Under the pieces are notes generated by a model, which made no database searches, was not told the origin of the DNA, and saw nothing but the letters and a program-made list of their open reading frames with translations. A program made the translations under genes and the position numbers. DNA of 37,499 bases from CAZMGD01 sp964565705 (GTDB taxonomy: Bacteria; Actinomycetota; Acidimicrobiia; Acidimicrobiales; Ilumatobacteraceae), in NCBI GenBank assembly GCA_964565705.1, contig CAZMGD010000033.1, forward strand, positions 1 to 37,499. Reading direction: 5' to 3'. The first letter of the stretch is position 1; every line of letters begins with the position of its first letter. Of the stretch, positions 15,460-23,256 are shown in pieces.

Positions 15460-17565
15460 TCAGCGGGACGCGGCCTGTGACACCGGTGAGCTCGAACGCT
15501 TCCGCAGCGACCGCAGGCTGAGGCGATAGCGCAAGCGACGCCGGCGCGACATCGACGACATCACGTCGCGCTCGAAGCGTTCCATCTCGGCCACGAGCCG
15601 TTCGTGCGACCAGTCGTCCAGGGTCGCGATCGCGTCGGCCTCTCGCGCGAACGTCGCCGCCGACGACAGGTCGCCGAGCTGGCGCAACCGCTCGCCCGAG
15701 CCGTCGAAGCGACCCCCGCCGGCCGATGCGATCTGTCGATCGGTCCAGGAGCGGTCGATGTCGAGACCGGCATCGACCATCACGTCGTTGGTCGCTGCCC
15801 ACACGCCGCAGGCGCGCGCTGATGTCGTCGAGGCACCGAGCAGCCGGCGGCGCCGTCGACGCTTGGCGGCGAGGACGGCCACGGCGGCGATCGCGAACGG
15901 GGCGACGACGAGCGCGACGGCACCGACGATGCGCAGCGTCCAGTGGATGACCGCCGTCCAGGTGCTCTCGGGCTCGACCGGCGTGGTGACGACGTCGTCG
16001 GGCTGGTCGGTCGCCTGTTCCGGCGCTGGAGGCGCCGCCGGCGGTTGGGGAGCCACCGGTGTCAGGCGTTGCACCGGTGGCGCGACGTCGGCGGCGGTGG
16101 TCTCCTCGTCGGGCACCGGTGAGAACACGACCCATCCAGAACCGTCGACGTAGACCTCGGGCCAGATCGCGGCCATCTTCGATGTGAGCCGATCGGGACT
16201 GGTGCCCTCTGGCACGACGAACCCGGCGGCAACCCGGGCGTCGGCGCCGAGCGCGCGGGCCAGCATGACGAACCCGGCGACGAACTGCTCGGCCGTACCG
16301 CGTCGAGGTGAGTCACGGAGGAACCGATCGATCAGCACCTGCTGCACGCCTGCGCCAGGGTTGTCCGGCGTCAGCGCGTAGTCGTCGTGCAGCATGCGCT
16401 CGATGGTCCTGAGCTGCTCCACCGTCGTGCCCGTGCCGGCCCGGCCGCGAACCCAACTGATCAGGTCTGCGAACTCCGGGTCGATGGGCCGCGAGCGCAC
16501 CGCCGCCGTGTCGGGCACCACGGTGACGAACGGGAGGACCGTAGCGGTGACGGTCTGGCCGACCGTCGGCGTGTCGTCGAGGCGCACGAGGGCACGCGAG
16601 GGATCGGTGCTCACGTCGGCGTCGACGGTGACCGGCGTGCCCGGCAACGGCATGACATCGATCGTGTCGGTCTCGAACCGCAGCCCGACCTCGACATCGT
16701 CGGAGGCCGATCCCGAGAGGCGCCGCCCGATCGGGCGGATCGCGGCGGACGACGTCCATCGTTCCCCGTCGAACTCGTCGGCGGCGAACATCCGCCAGTG
16801 CGACGGTGAGGGCAGCTCGCCGTCGACCGTCACCGTGAACAGATCGATCGGTGGCTCGATGCTCTGCAAGGCCTCCACCGCGTCGAGCGGATCGACGGCT
16901 ACCGAGGCGTCGACCGGTGGGTGCTCGTCGCGGGGGTCGGCGCGGGGAGCGAGATCGATGACACCCGCGGCACCGGCGCCGACGAGCATCACCGCCAGCA
17001 GCACCGCGACGGTCGATCGGTCGCCACGTCCCTGGGTCGGCCTCCAGCGATCGTTGTGGCTGGCGGCGAAGACGAGGGCTCCGGCACCGCCGACGGCGAG
17101 CCCTGCGGTCGGTGTTCCAGCCGGCGCAGCCAGCGCAGCGAGCGCCACCCCGGCGATCAGCAGCGGCAGAAGTGGCAGCAGGTGGAGGCGAGCCGAACCG
17201 GCCAACCACGCTGCCAGGGCGGCGGCCCCCCCGATCACGAGAGCTACGATCCCGACGATCTCGGGCCGTAGTGGGCTCGGCCACTCCGTGGACAGCAGCC
17301 GCCCGAACCCGTTCGTGAGCGTCATCGCGAGGTCGCCTGCACCTCCGTCGGCGACGATGATCGCGAGCACCGTGACGCCGACGACGCACAGCGCGAGCCC
17401 GACGGCGCGCACCCACCGCCGGGCCAGCGCGAGCAGATGACCAGCGACGATCGGCGCGACCGCAGCGACGTAGAAGACCCACTGCTGGGCGTCGAAGACG
17501 CGGCCTCCGAGCCACGCGACCGAGCAGGCGACGATCGCCAGCGCCGCTGTGCGCACCGCCCTCAC
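15460..17565 (-). CDS. TgpA-like membrane protein with inactive transglutaminase domain
   Basis: A 701-residue protein with TgpA-type architecture. About six membrane segments occupy residues 1-220, an extracellular transglutaminase-like core lies at about 370-490, a Pro-rich linker and another membrane segment at about 565-590, and a cytoplasmic DUF4129-like tail follows. The core aligns with active enzymes, but the catalytic triad is gone. The usual G-x-C-E reads GTAEQF (Ala425), the HAW motif reads AIWPEVYV (Ala466), and the final Asp in FDP reads FSP (Ser482). It therefore should not cross-link or cleave. GTG 17565 overlaps the DUF58 stop (GTGA). It is third in the moxR-DUF58-transglutaminase operon, and its stop faces that of the Ig-repeat gene 3 bases away. 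Confidence 0.88.
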   Translation of the reverse strand: MRAVRTAALAIVACSVAWLGGRVFDAQQWVFYVAAVAPIVAGHLLALARRWVRAVGLALCVVGVTVLAIIVADGGAGDLAMTLTNGFGRLLSTEWPSPLRPEIVGIVALVIGGAAALAAWLAGSARLHLLPLLPLLIAGVALAALAAPAGTPTAGLAVGGAGALVFAASHNDRWRPTQGRGDRSTVAVLLAVMLVGAGAAGVIDLAPRADPRDEHPPVDASVAVDPLDAVEALQSIEPPIDLFTVTVDGELPSPSHWRMFAADEFDGERWTSSAAIRPIGRRLSGSASDDVEVGLRFETDTIDVMPLPGTPVTVDADVSTDPSRALVRLDDTPTVGQTVTATVLPFVTVVPDTAAVRSRPIDPEFADLISWVRGRAGTGTTVEQLRTIERMLHDDYALTPDNPGAGVQQVLIDRFLRDSPRRGTAEQFVAGFVMLARALGADARVAAGFVVPEGTSPDRLTSKMAAIWPEVYVDGSGWVVFSPVPDEETTAADVAPPVQRLTPVAPQPPAAPPAPEQATDQPDDVVTTPVEPESTWTAVIHWTLRIVGAVALVVAPFAIAAVAVLAAKRRRRRRLLGASTTSARACGVWAATNDVMVDAGLDIDRSWTDRQIASAGGGRFDGSGERLRQLGDLSSAATFAREADAIATLDDWSHERLVAEMERFERDVMSSMSRRRRLRYRLSLRSLRKRSSSPVSQAASR

Positions 17566-18671
17566 GTGATCCCCGCCCAGCGCGCGGCAAAGGTGGGCGC
17601 GTCGGGTGCGGCGAAGGCAACGCCCTCGCCGGCGGTTGCACCAGCGCCGACGCGCACGACCAGCATCGACGACGAATCGCGGATCCGGCTGGATGGCCCG
17701 CGCGGTCCGGTGACGATGGTGATCGTGCTCTGTTCGAGCCCTTCGGTGAACAGACCAGGAACGGACAGCACCTCGTGCCCATCGACCTGCTCGGTGATCG
17801 AGAGCAACCGCAGCGTCTGGAGCTCATCAGCGATGGGGGTCCGCTGTCCGGGGTGGTTGCGGTCGGTGGTGCGCAGCACGAGGTCCATGCCGTGACCCAG
17901 CGACTGGACGGCGAGCGAGGCGGCGATGTCGGCCATCTCCTCGAAGTCGTCGGCGGTCGCGACCTGGCGCGAGGCGTCGAGCACGATCGTGATCTCCGGC
18001 GTCCGGTTCTCGACGTTCTCGCGCACCATGAGGTGCCCGACCCGAGCGGTCGTCGGCCAGTGCACCATCCGCGGATCGTCGCCGGGCACGTAGTCGCGCA
18101 ACGACACGAACCCCGAGTGGGCTTCGTGGCGGGCCCGACGGGTCGCGACCTCGGTCTCCATGTCGCGCGTGGCGCCGCTGATCCGCTCGAGCGGGAACAC
18201 GCGAGGGTGTACCAGAACCGCTGCTCGACCGGCCACCTCGCGAGCGCCAACCGCCAGCCCCAACGGATCGGTGCGGCGTGCGGTGAGCGGCCCGACATCG
18301 AAGATGCCGCGACGTCGCGTCGCCAGGTTCGCGGCGATGGTCGATTCGGCACCGGGGGGCAGTGCGTCCAGCGCGACGGGTGTGATCTCGCCGTCCAGGT
18401 GCTCGATCAACGTCACTGCCGGGGTGGTCCGCGTCGAGATGTTCTCGACGTGGTACTCGACCGCCAGCGGCGTGCCGCGCGGCACCCGCGCCGTGCCCAG
18501 GGCTCGGTGGACGACGAGTGTCGGTTGCCGGCGTGCGGACCACACGGCGATCGCGAGCGCGGCGCCGATCGCCACCGCGATCACGATCAGCTCGTCGTAG
18601 TGCCAGAGCAGGCCGAACCCAGCGGCCAGCACCGCGACCACGGCTGCGCCCAGGCCTGACCGGGTGAGCAC
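17562..18671 (-). CDS. DUF58 domain protein
   Basis: A 369-residue membrane-associated protein. Two closely spaced hydrophobic segments lie at about 7-45, followed by a beta-rich region and the DUF58 signature VSLRDYVPGDDPRMVHWPTTARVGHLMVRE (about residues 195-225), then a von Willebrand A-like fold with EITIVLDASR. DUF58 proteins normally sit beside MoxR ATPases and are thought to act with them in assembling or activating envelope or metal-containing complexes. The start is GTG 18671, and MoxR ends 3 bases upstream. It is translationally coupled to the transglutaminase-like gene. Confidence 0.9.
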   Translation of the reverse strand: MLTRSGLGAAVVAVLAAGFGLLWHYDELIVIAVAIGAALAIAVWSARRQPTLVVHRALGTARVPRGTPLAVEYHVENISTRTTPAVTLIEHLDGEITPVALDALPPGAESTIAANLATRRRGIFDVGPLTARRTDPLGLAVGAREVAGRAAVLVHPRVFPLERISGATRDMETEVATRRARHEAHSGFVSLRDYVPGDDPRMVHWPTTARVGHLMVRENVENRTPEITIVLDASRQVATADDFEEMADIAASLAVQSLGHGMDLVLRTTDRNHPGQRTPIADELQTLRLLSITEQVDGHEVLSVPGLFTEGLEQSTITIVTGPRGPSSRIRDSSSMLVVRVGAGATAGEGVAFAAPDAPTFAARWAGIT

Positions 18672-18674
18672 GGC

Positions 18675-19631
18675 TCAGCTCTCCGCTGTGCGGGGCACGC
18701 TGACGTCGTCGGCGATCTCAGCGACGATGTGCTCGACGCGCACACCCCGCAGCTCCGCCTCCGCGGTCAGCGCCATGCGGTGGGCGAACACCGGCGCCAG
18801 GACCGCGCGAACGTCGTCGGGGGTCACGAACTCGCGGCCGTCGGTCGCGGCGAACGCGCTGGCGACGCGCACCATCGCGATGGTGCCGCGGGTGGAGACC
18901 CCGAGCCGGAGATCGGCGTGCTGGCGAGTGGCGTTCGCCAGGCGCACGACGTAGTCGCTGACGCTCGGGGCCACCTGGACGTCCCGCATCGACTCGATGA
19001 GGTGGGCGAGCTCGGCCGTGTTCATCACTGGCGAGACGGGCACGATGGAGCTGGCGCCGTTGTGGCGCACCTGGTCGATCACGCTCGCCTCGGTGGCCGG
19101 ATCCAGGTAGCCCAGGCTCAACCGCATCGAGAACCGGTCGAGCTGCACCTCGGGCAGCGGGAACGTCCCGTGGAAGTCGCGCGGGTTCTGGGTGGCCACC
19201 ACGAAGAACGGCCGCGGCACCATGTGGGTGACGGCGTCGACGGTGACCTGGCGCTCCTCCATCACCTCGAGCAGGGCGGACTGGGTCTTGGGGCTCCCGC
19301 GGTTGATCTCGTCGCCGATGAGCACGTTCGTGAACACCGGCCCCTCGCGGAAACGGAACTGTCCGGTGCGCTGGTCGAACACGGCGACGCCGGTGATGTC
19401 GGTCGGGAGGAGGTCCGGTGTGAACTGCACCCGCTTCCACGTCCCGTCGATCGAGCCGGCGATCGCCTTGGCGAGGGAGGTCTTGCCGGTGCCCGGCACG
19501 TCCTCGACCAAGAGGTGGCCCTCGGTGAGCAGGCAGCACACCGCGAGTCGGACCTGATCGTGCTTGCCGCGCACCACACTGGCCACGTTCGTGATCAAGG
19601 TGTCCACCGCCACCCCGAATGCCCTGGTCAC
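18675..19631 (-). CDS. MoxR-family AAA+ ATPase
   Basis: A 318-residue AAA+ chaperone-type ATPase. Walker A VEDVPGTGKTSLAKAIAG (about residues 43-58), Walker B NVLIGDEINRGSPKTQSALLEVMEE (about 103-127), sensor 1 FVVATQNP and a C-terminal lid with STRGT are all intact, so it should hydrolyse ATP. It heads the moxR-DUF58-transglutaminase-like operon. The GTG start at 19631 lacks a Shine-Dalgarno site but is preceded by a well placed TAGTAT hexamer, suggesting a leaderless mRNA. The substrate is unknown. By context it may act on the neighbouring surface proteins. Confidence 0.93.
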   Translation of the reverse strand: MTRAFGVAVDTLITNVASVVRGKHDQVRLAVCCLLTEGHLLVEDVPGTGKTSLAKAIAGSIDGTWKRVQFTPDLLPTDITGVAVFDQRTGQFRFREGPVFTNVLIGDEINRGSPKTQSALLEVMEERQVTVDAVTHMVPRPFFVVATQNPRDFHGTFPLPEVQLDRFSMRLSLGYLDPATEASVIDQVRHNGASSIVPVSPVMNTAELAHLIESMRDVQVAPSVSDYVVRLANATRQHADLRLGVSTRGTIAMVRVASAFAATDGREFVTPDDVRAVLAPVFAHRMALTAEAELRGVRVEHIVAEIADDVSVPRTAES

Positions 19632-19644
19632 AGCGGGAATACTA
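19632..19644 (-). promoter_or_regulatory. putative leaderless promoter of the moxR operon
   Basis: On the minus strand TAGTAT (19644 to 19639) is a good match to TATAAT/TANNNT. It is followed by seven bases (TCCCGCT) and then the GTG start of moxR, placing the transcription start at or beside the start codon. No Shine-Dalgarno sequence is present. Confidence 0.55.
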
Positions 19645-19694
19645 CTCCGAGTGGTGTTCAGCAGGAACGCGGTTCGGTCACCTGGTCCGGGTGA

Positions 19695-20660
19695 TCACTC
19701 GGCGAGGCGAGCGCGGGTGACCTCGTAACACGCCAACGCCGCGGCAGCGCTGACGTTCAGCGAGCTCAAGCGGCCCCGCATCGGGATGCTGACGACCAGA
19801 TCGCAGCGCTCGCGCACGAGCCGGGACAGTCCGGCGCCCTCGGCGCCGAGCACCAGGCAGATGCCCTCCGCGGCGAGGTCGCCGAGCTCGAACAGGCCGC
19901 GATCGGAGTCGTCGTCGAGGCCCACGACCCAGATGCCGGCGTCCTTCATCCGGGCGAGGGCTGCAGGCAGCCCGCCGACGAGGGCCATCGGCACGTGCTC
20001 CACGGCACCCGCGGCAGCCTTGGCGACGGTCGGGGTGACGTGCACAGCCCGGTGGCGCGGCAACACGACACCGGACACGCCCGCTCCGTCGCAGCAGCGC
20101 AGCAGCGCGCCGAGGTTGCCTGGGTCCGTCACCCCGTCGACGGCGACGAGGAAGGGGGGTCGACCCGGCCGGCGACGCAGGAGCTGGTCCAGCTCGACCT
20201 CGGGCAGCGGTGCGGCCTTGGCCAGCACCCCCTGCGGCGCCTCGCTGCGCGCCTGCGTGTCGAGCCGCCGCTTGGCGACCTGCTGGACCGGTACCCGGTT
20301 GGCTCGGGCGAGCTCGACGATGTCGCCGACGATCGCCGATTCGTCGCCGTCGACGTCGCCGGCGATCCAGATCTCGTAGACGCGGCGCTTGCCGGCGATG
20401 AGCAGTTCGCGCACCGCTTGACGTCCTTCCACCTGCTCGCCACCGAGGCCCTTGGTGACCTTGCGCTCCGGTTGGCCAGGCGCGCTGACGCGACCCGTAC
20501 GAGCGGCGCCCCGGGTGGCATCGACCCGCCGGGCCACCCCCTTGCCGAGTCCGCGGGGCGCACCGCCGCTGCGCTTGGCCGGTGCCCGCTTGCGAGCGCC
20601 GGGCGACGGCTGCCGCTTGCCGCTCGACGCGCCTTCGGGACGTCGTGGACGAGGGGCCAT
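19695..20660 (-). CDS. rlmB: 23S rRNA (guanosine-2'-O-)-methyltransferase RlmB-like (TrmH/SpoU family)
   Basis: A 321-residue SPOUT methyltransferase. The basic, low-complexity first 85 residues are followed by a SpoU substrate-binding domain (EGRQAVRELLIAGKRRVYEIWI) and the knotted catalytic domain. Motif 1 is VAVDGVTDPGNLGALLRCCDGAG, motif 2 is LVLGAEGAGLSRLVRERCD, and motif 3 is VSIPMRGRLSSLNVSAAAAL. The start at ATG 20660 is set by the ribosome-binding site AAGGAGTG. A longer open frame upstream overlaps ispDF and is not used. ATG shares one base with the ispDF stop (TGATG), so the genes are coupled. Expected target is G2251 of 23S rRNA in E. coli numbering, by family analogy. Confidence 0.92.
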   Translation of the reverse strand: MAPRPRRPEGASSGKRQPSPGARKRAPAKRSGGAPRGLGKGVARRVDATRGAARTGRVSAPGQPERKVTKGLGGEQVEGRQAVRELLIAGKRRVYEIWIAGDVDGDESAIVGDIVELARANRVPVQQVAKRRLDTQARSEAPQGVLAKAAPLPEVELDQLLRRRPGRPPFLVAVDGVTDPGNLGALLRCCDGAGVSGVVLPRHRAVHVTPTVAKAAAGAVEHVPMALVGGLPAALARMKDAGIWVVGLDDDSDRGLFELGDLAAEGICLVLGAEGAGLSRLVRERCDLVVSIPMRGRLSSLNVSAAAALACYEVTRARLAE

Positions 20661-21829
20661 CAGCCACTCCTTCGTTCGATCATCGCGACCGCCCAGCAGG
20701 CGATGCCTTCGCGGCGCCCGAGCGCGCCGAGCCCTTCGGCCCGCCGACCCTTCACCGAGACCGGGGCGCCGACGACATCGCGAAGGTTGCGCTCCATCTC
20801 CTCGCGACGTGGCGCGAGCTTGGGGGCCTCGCACATCACGTTGCAGTCGACGTTGACGATCGACCATCCGGAGCTCGCCAGCAGATCGACGACGTGGGCG
20901 AGCAGACGCATGGAGTCGGCGCCGCGCCAGCGCTCGTCGGTGTCGGGGAAGTGCTCGCCGATGTCGCCGAGGCCCGCCGCGCCGAGCAGGGCGTCGGTGA
21001 CCGCGTGGGCCACCGCGTCGGCGTCGCTGTGGCCGACCAGCCCGCGCTCGCCGTCGAACCGGCAGCCAGCCAGCACGAGGTGCCGGTCCGGGTCGTCGGA
21101 GAATCGGTGCACGTCGAGGCCGTTGCCGACGCGCGTCGCTGCTCCGACGTCACGGAGGTCGCGGCCCGCCACGCGGGTGAGGTCGTCGGGGTGGGTGATC
21201 TTGAGGTTGGCCACTTCGCCGTCCACGACCTGGATCGTGGCACCGATCCCCTCGGCGAGCGCGGCGTCGTCGGTTCCCTCACCGGCTGCGGCGTGGGCGA
21301 GGCGGAGCGTGTCGGCGCGGAACGCCTGGGGTGTCTGGACGGCCACGAGCGCGTCGCGAGGCGGCGTGCCGACGACCGTGCCGGCGTCGTCGACCTGCTT
21401 GATCGTGTCGGTCACGGCTACGCCGGGCACGGCTCCCGAGGCCCCGGCGCGCACCGCGTCGATGACGGCGCGGTAGAGATCGGGGGTCGCGAACGGCCGA
21501 ACCGCGTCGTGCACACAGATGATCGTCGCCGAGTCGGGGACCGCCGCCAACCCCCGCCGAACGCTGTCGGCGCGCGTCGCACCACCCGCCACTGCCCCCG
21601 GCCGACGGTCGATCTCCGCAGCGGGCAGCACGACGACGACGCCGTCGGACACCTCGTTGGCGGTGGCACAGGACCAGTCGAGCACGGAGCGGTCCCCGAG
21701 TTGCTCGAACTGCTTGAGCGAGCCGAAGCGCGTGCCGCTGCCACCGCCGACGACGATCGTCCAGACGACGTCCGGCGCAGCCGGGTCGCTGTCGTGGTGA
21801 GGCACGGGCGGCGAGCGTACTAGCGTCAT
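20660..21829 (-). CDS. ispDF: bifunctional IspD/IspF (MEP pathway)
   Basis: A 389-residue fusion. The N-terminal IspD half (about 1-230) makes CDP-methylerythritol: nucleotide loop IVVGGGSGTRFGSLKQF, then HDAVRPF, VPGVAVTDTIK, QTPQAF and GTDDAALAE. The C-terminal IspF half (about 235-389) forms the cyclic diphosphate: zinc ligands in GNGLDVHRF, GHSDADAVAHAVTDALLGAAGLGDIGEHFPDTD, and NVDCNVMCEAPKLAP. The usual KATTTE cytidine-binding segment reads KGRRAE. ATG 21829 lies only 7 bases from the divergent crp-like start. GTG 21805 is an alternative start that removes eight residues and leaves room for promoters. It is followed by rlmB. Confidence 0.94.
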   Translation of the reverse strand: MTLVRSPPVPHHDSDPAAPDVVWTIVVGGGSGTRFGSLKQFEQLGDRSVLDWSCATANEVSDGVVVVLPAAEIDRRPGAVAGGATRADSVRRGLAAVPDSATIICVHDAVRPFATPDLYRAVIDAVRAGASGAVPGVAVTDTIKQVDDAGTVVGTPPRDALVAVQTPQAFRADTLRLAHAAAGEGTDDAALAEGIGATIQVVDGEVANLKITHPDDLTRVAGRDLRDVGAATRVGNGLDVHRFSDDPDRHLVLAGCRFDGERGLVGHSDADAVAHAVTDALLGAAGLGDIGEHFPDTDERWRGADSMRLLAHVVDLLASSGWSIVNVDCNVMCEAPKLAPRREEMERNLRDVVGAPVSVKGRRAEGLGALGRREGIACWAVAMIERRSG

Positions 21830-21836
21830 CCGTCAC

Positions 21837-22499
21837 ATGGCCTACGAACAGATCCTCGCCGCCACGGAGTTGTTCGCCGACGCGCCCGACGAGGTGCTCG
21901 CGACCGTCGCCGCCGCAGCCGTCGAACGCGACCTCGTGCGCGGTGACGTCCTGTTCGACGAAGGTGGTACGCCGAGCGCGCTCTACGTGGTGCTGTCCGG
22001 TCGCATCGCCATCGCGATCGGCAACGAGCTGGACCACCGCGAATCGATGGTCGCGCTGATGGAGGCTGGTGACCTGTTCGGTGAGCTCGGCATGCTCGAC
22101 GAGGGTCCGCGTTCGGCGAGTGCACGTGCGCTCGAGCCCAGCCGGGCGCTCGAGATCCCGTACAGCGCGGTGCAGGGCGTGTTCGAGGATCAGCCGCATC
22201 TGCTCTGGGGCGTCACCCGGTTGCTCGCCAAGCGCCTGCGGGCGATGGACGAGGCGCTCGCCGACTCGGTGTTCCTCGACGTGACCGGGCGCACCGCGAA
22301 GCGGCTGCTCGAACTGGCCGACGGCGCCGATGACTTCGTCCTGCCCGTCACCCAGGAAGAGCTGGCGGGGATGGTGGGCGCATCGCGTGAGCGCGTCAAC
22401 AAGGCGATCTCCAACTTCATCCGCCTCGGTTGGCTCGAGCAGCACGAGCGGCGCTACCACATCGTGCACCGCGACCGCTTGTCGCAGCGGGCGCGCTGA
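21837..22499 (+). CDS. Crp/Fnr-family transcriptional regulator
   Basis: A 220-residue regulator. The cyclic-nucleotide-binding-like beta-roll (residues about 10-125) contains VLFDEGGTPSALYVVLSGRIAI and GDLFGELGMLDEGPRSASARALE, retaining the GE and R-S-A positions used by cAMP-binding members. A dimerisation helix and a winged helix follow (VTQEELAGMVGASRERVNKAISNFIRLGWLE, about 170-200). The ligand is not certain. TAGCGT at 21821-21826 could serve as a -10 element, giving a very short leader. Its stop is one base from that of the convergent ABC permease. It diverges from ispDF. Confidence 0.92.
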   Translation: MAYEQILAATELFADAPDEVLATVAAAAVERDLVRGDVLFDEGGTPSALYVVLSGRIAIAIGNELDHRESMVALMEAGDLFGELGMLDEGPRSASARALEPSRALEIPYSAVQGVFEDQPHLLWGVTRLLAKRLRAMDEALADSVFLDVTGRTAKRLLELADGADDFVLPVTQEELAGMVGASRERVNKAISNFIRLGWLEQHERRYHIVHRDRLSQRAR

Positions 22500-22500
22500 G

Positions 22501-23256
22501 TCAGGCGTCGCGCCGGTTGCTCAGCACCATGCCGAACGCCAGGAGCGCAGCCACCCACGCCCCGAAGTACACGCCGCTCGCGACCCTGCCGAAGTAGTCG
22601 TCGTCCTGCGACGTGCTCAGCAGCTGGAACCCGCTCGTGTAGGGGAGGAACTTCCAGACGCCGTCACCGAAGATCTGTGCCAGGAGCGCACCGATCAGCC
22701 CTTCGGCGAGCAGCGGCCACACGACGAAGATCGTGATCGCCAGCGGTGCGTTGCGCAGCAGCATCCCGATCGCCAACCCGAGCAAGGTGAGCAGCACGCA
22801 GAGCACGACAGCACCGACGAGCGCACCCTTGCCGGTGTGCCCGCCGACGAACGACGGCGCCCCCTCGCGCCGGTCGAGGATCATCACCGTCGCGACGTAC
22901 GTGGCCGCGATCGTGCCAGCCGACAGCACGAACGCGGTGACCGCGAGCACGACCGCCTTGGCGACCAGGACGCGGATCCGGCGGGGCTCTGCGGCGTAGG
23001 TGACGCGGATCGTCCCGTGGCTGTGCTCCTGGGCGAAGGACAAGACGCCGATCGACCCGAACAGCAGGGACATGACGACGACGGTGCCGACGGTCGCCTG
23101 CACCGGCAGCGAGGTGTCCGTGGAGCGGTCGAGCGTGATGAAGATCGCCGTGAGCACAGCCACGATCGGGGTGAACGCGATGCCCACCGCGGCGATCACC
23201 CAGTGGCTGGTGACGGTGCGGAGCTTGATCCACTCCGCGCGCATCAACGCGCTCAC
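22501..23256 (-). CDS. ABC-2 type transporter permease
   Basis: A 251-residue membrane protein with about six predicted segments. It starts MRAEWIKLRTVTSHW, a typical ABC-2 permease opening, and contains the segment FAQEHSHGTIRVTYAAEPRRIRVLVAKAVVL seen in bacitracin/ABC-2-type exporters. GTG 23256 overlaps the stop of the ATPase gene (GTGA). An ATG 12 bases further in is an alternative. A much longer open frame upstream is antisense overlap with the ATPase gene and is not coding. It forms an exporter with the ATPase at 23253-24164. The substrate is unknown; lipid, peptide or antibiotic are the family possibilities. Confidence 0.88.
   Translation of the reverse strand: MSALMRAEWIKLRTVTSHWVIAAVGIAFTPIVAVLTAIFITLDRSTDTSLPVQATVGTVVVMSLLFGSIGVLSFAQEHSHGTIRVTYAAEPRRIRVLVAKAVVLAVTAFVLSAGTIAATYVATVMILDRREGAPSFVGGHTGKGALVGAVVLCVLLTLLGLAIGMLLRNAPLAITIFVVWPLLAEGLIGALLAQIFGDGVWKFLPYTSGFQLLSTSQDDDYFGRVASGVYFGAWVAALLAFGMVLSNRRDA

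Noticed and set aside
19676..19696. terminator hairpin after rlmB (GGTCACC / GGTGATC)
   Set aside because: The stem has a mismatch, overlaps the rlmB stop and lacks a T-tract; too weak to list.
20661..20867. 69-codon N-terminal extension of rlmB
   Set aside because: It is antisense-phase overlap within ispDF; ATG 20660 has a strong ribosome-binding site.
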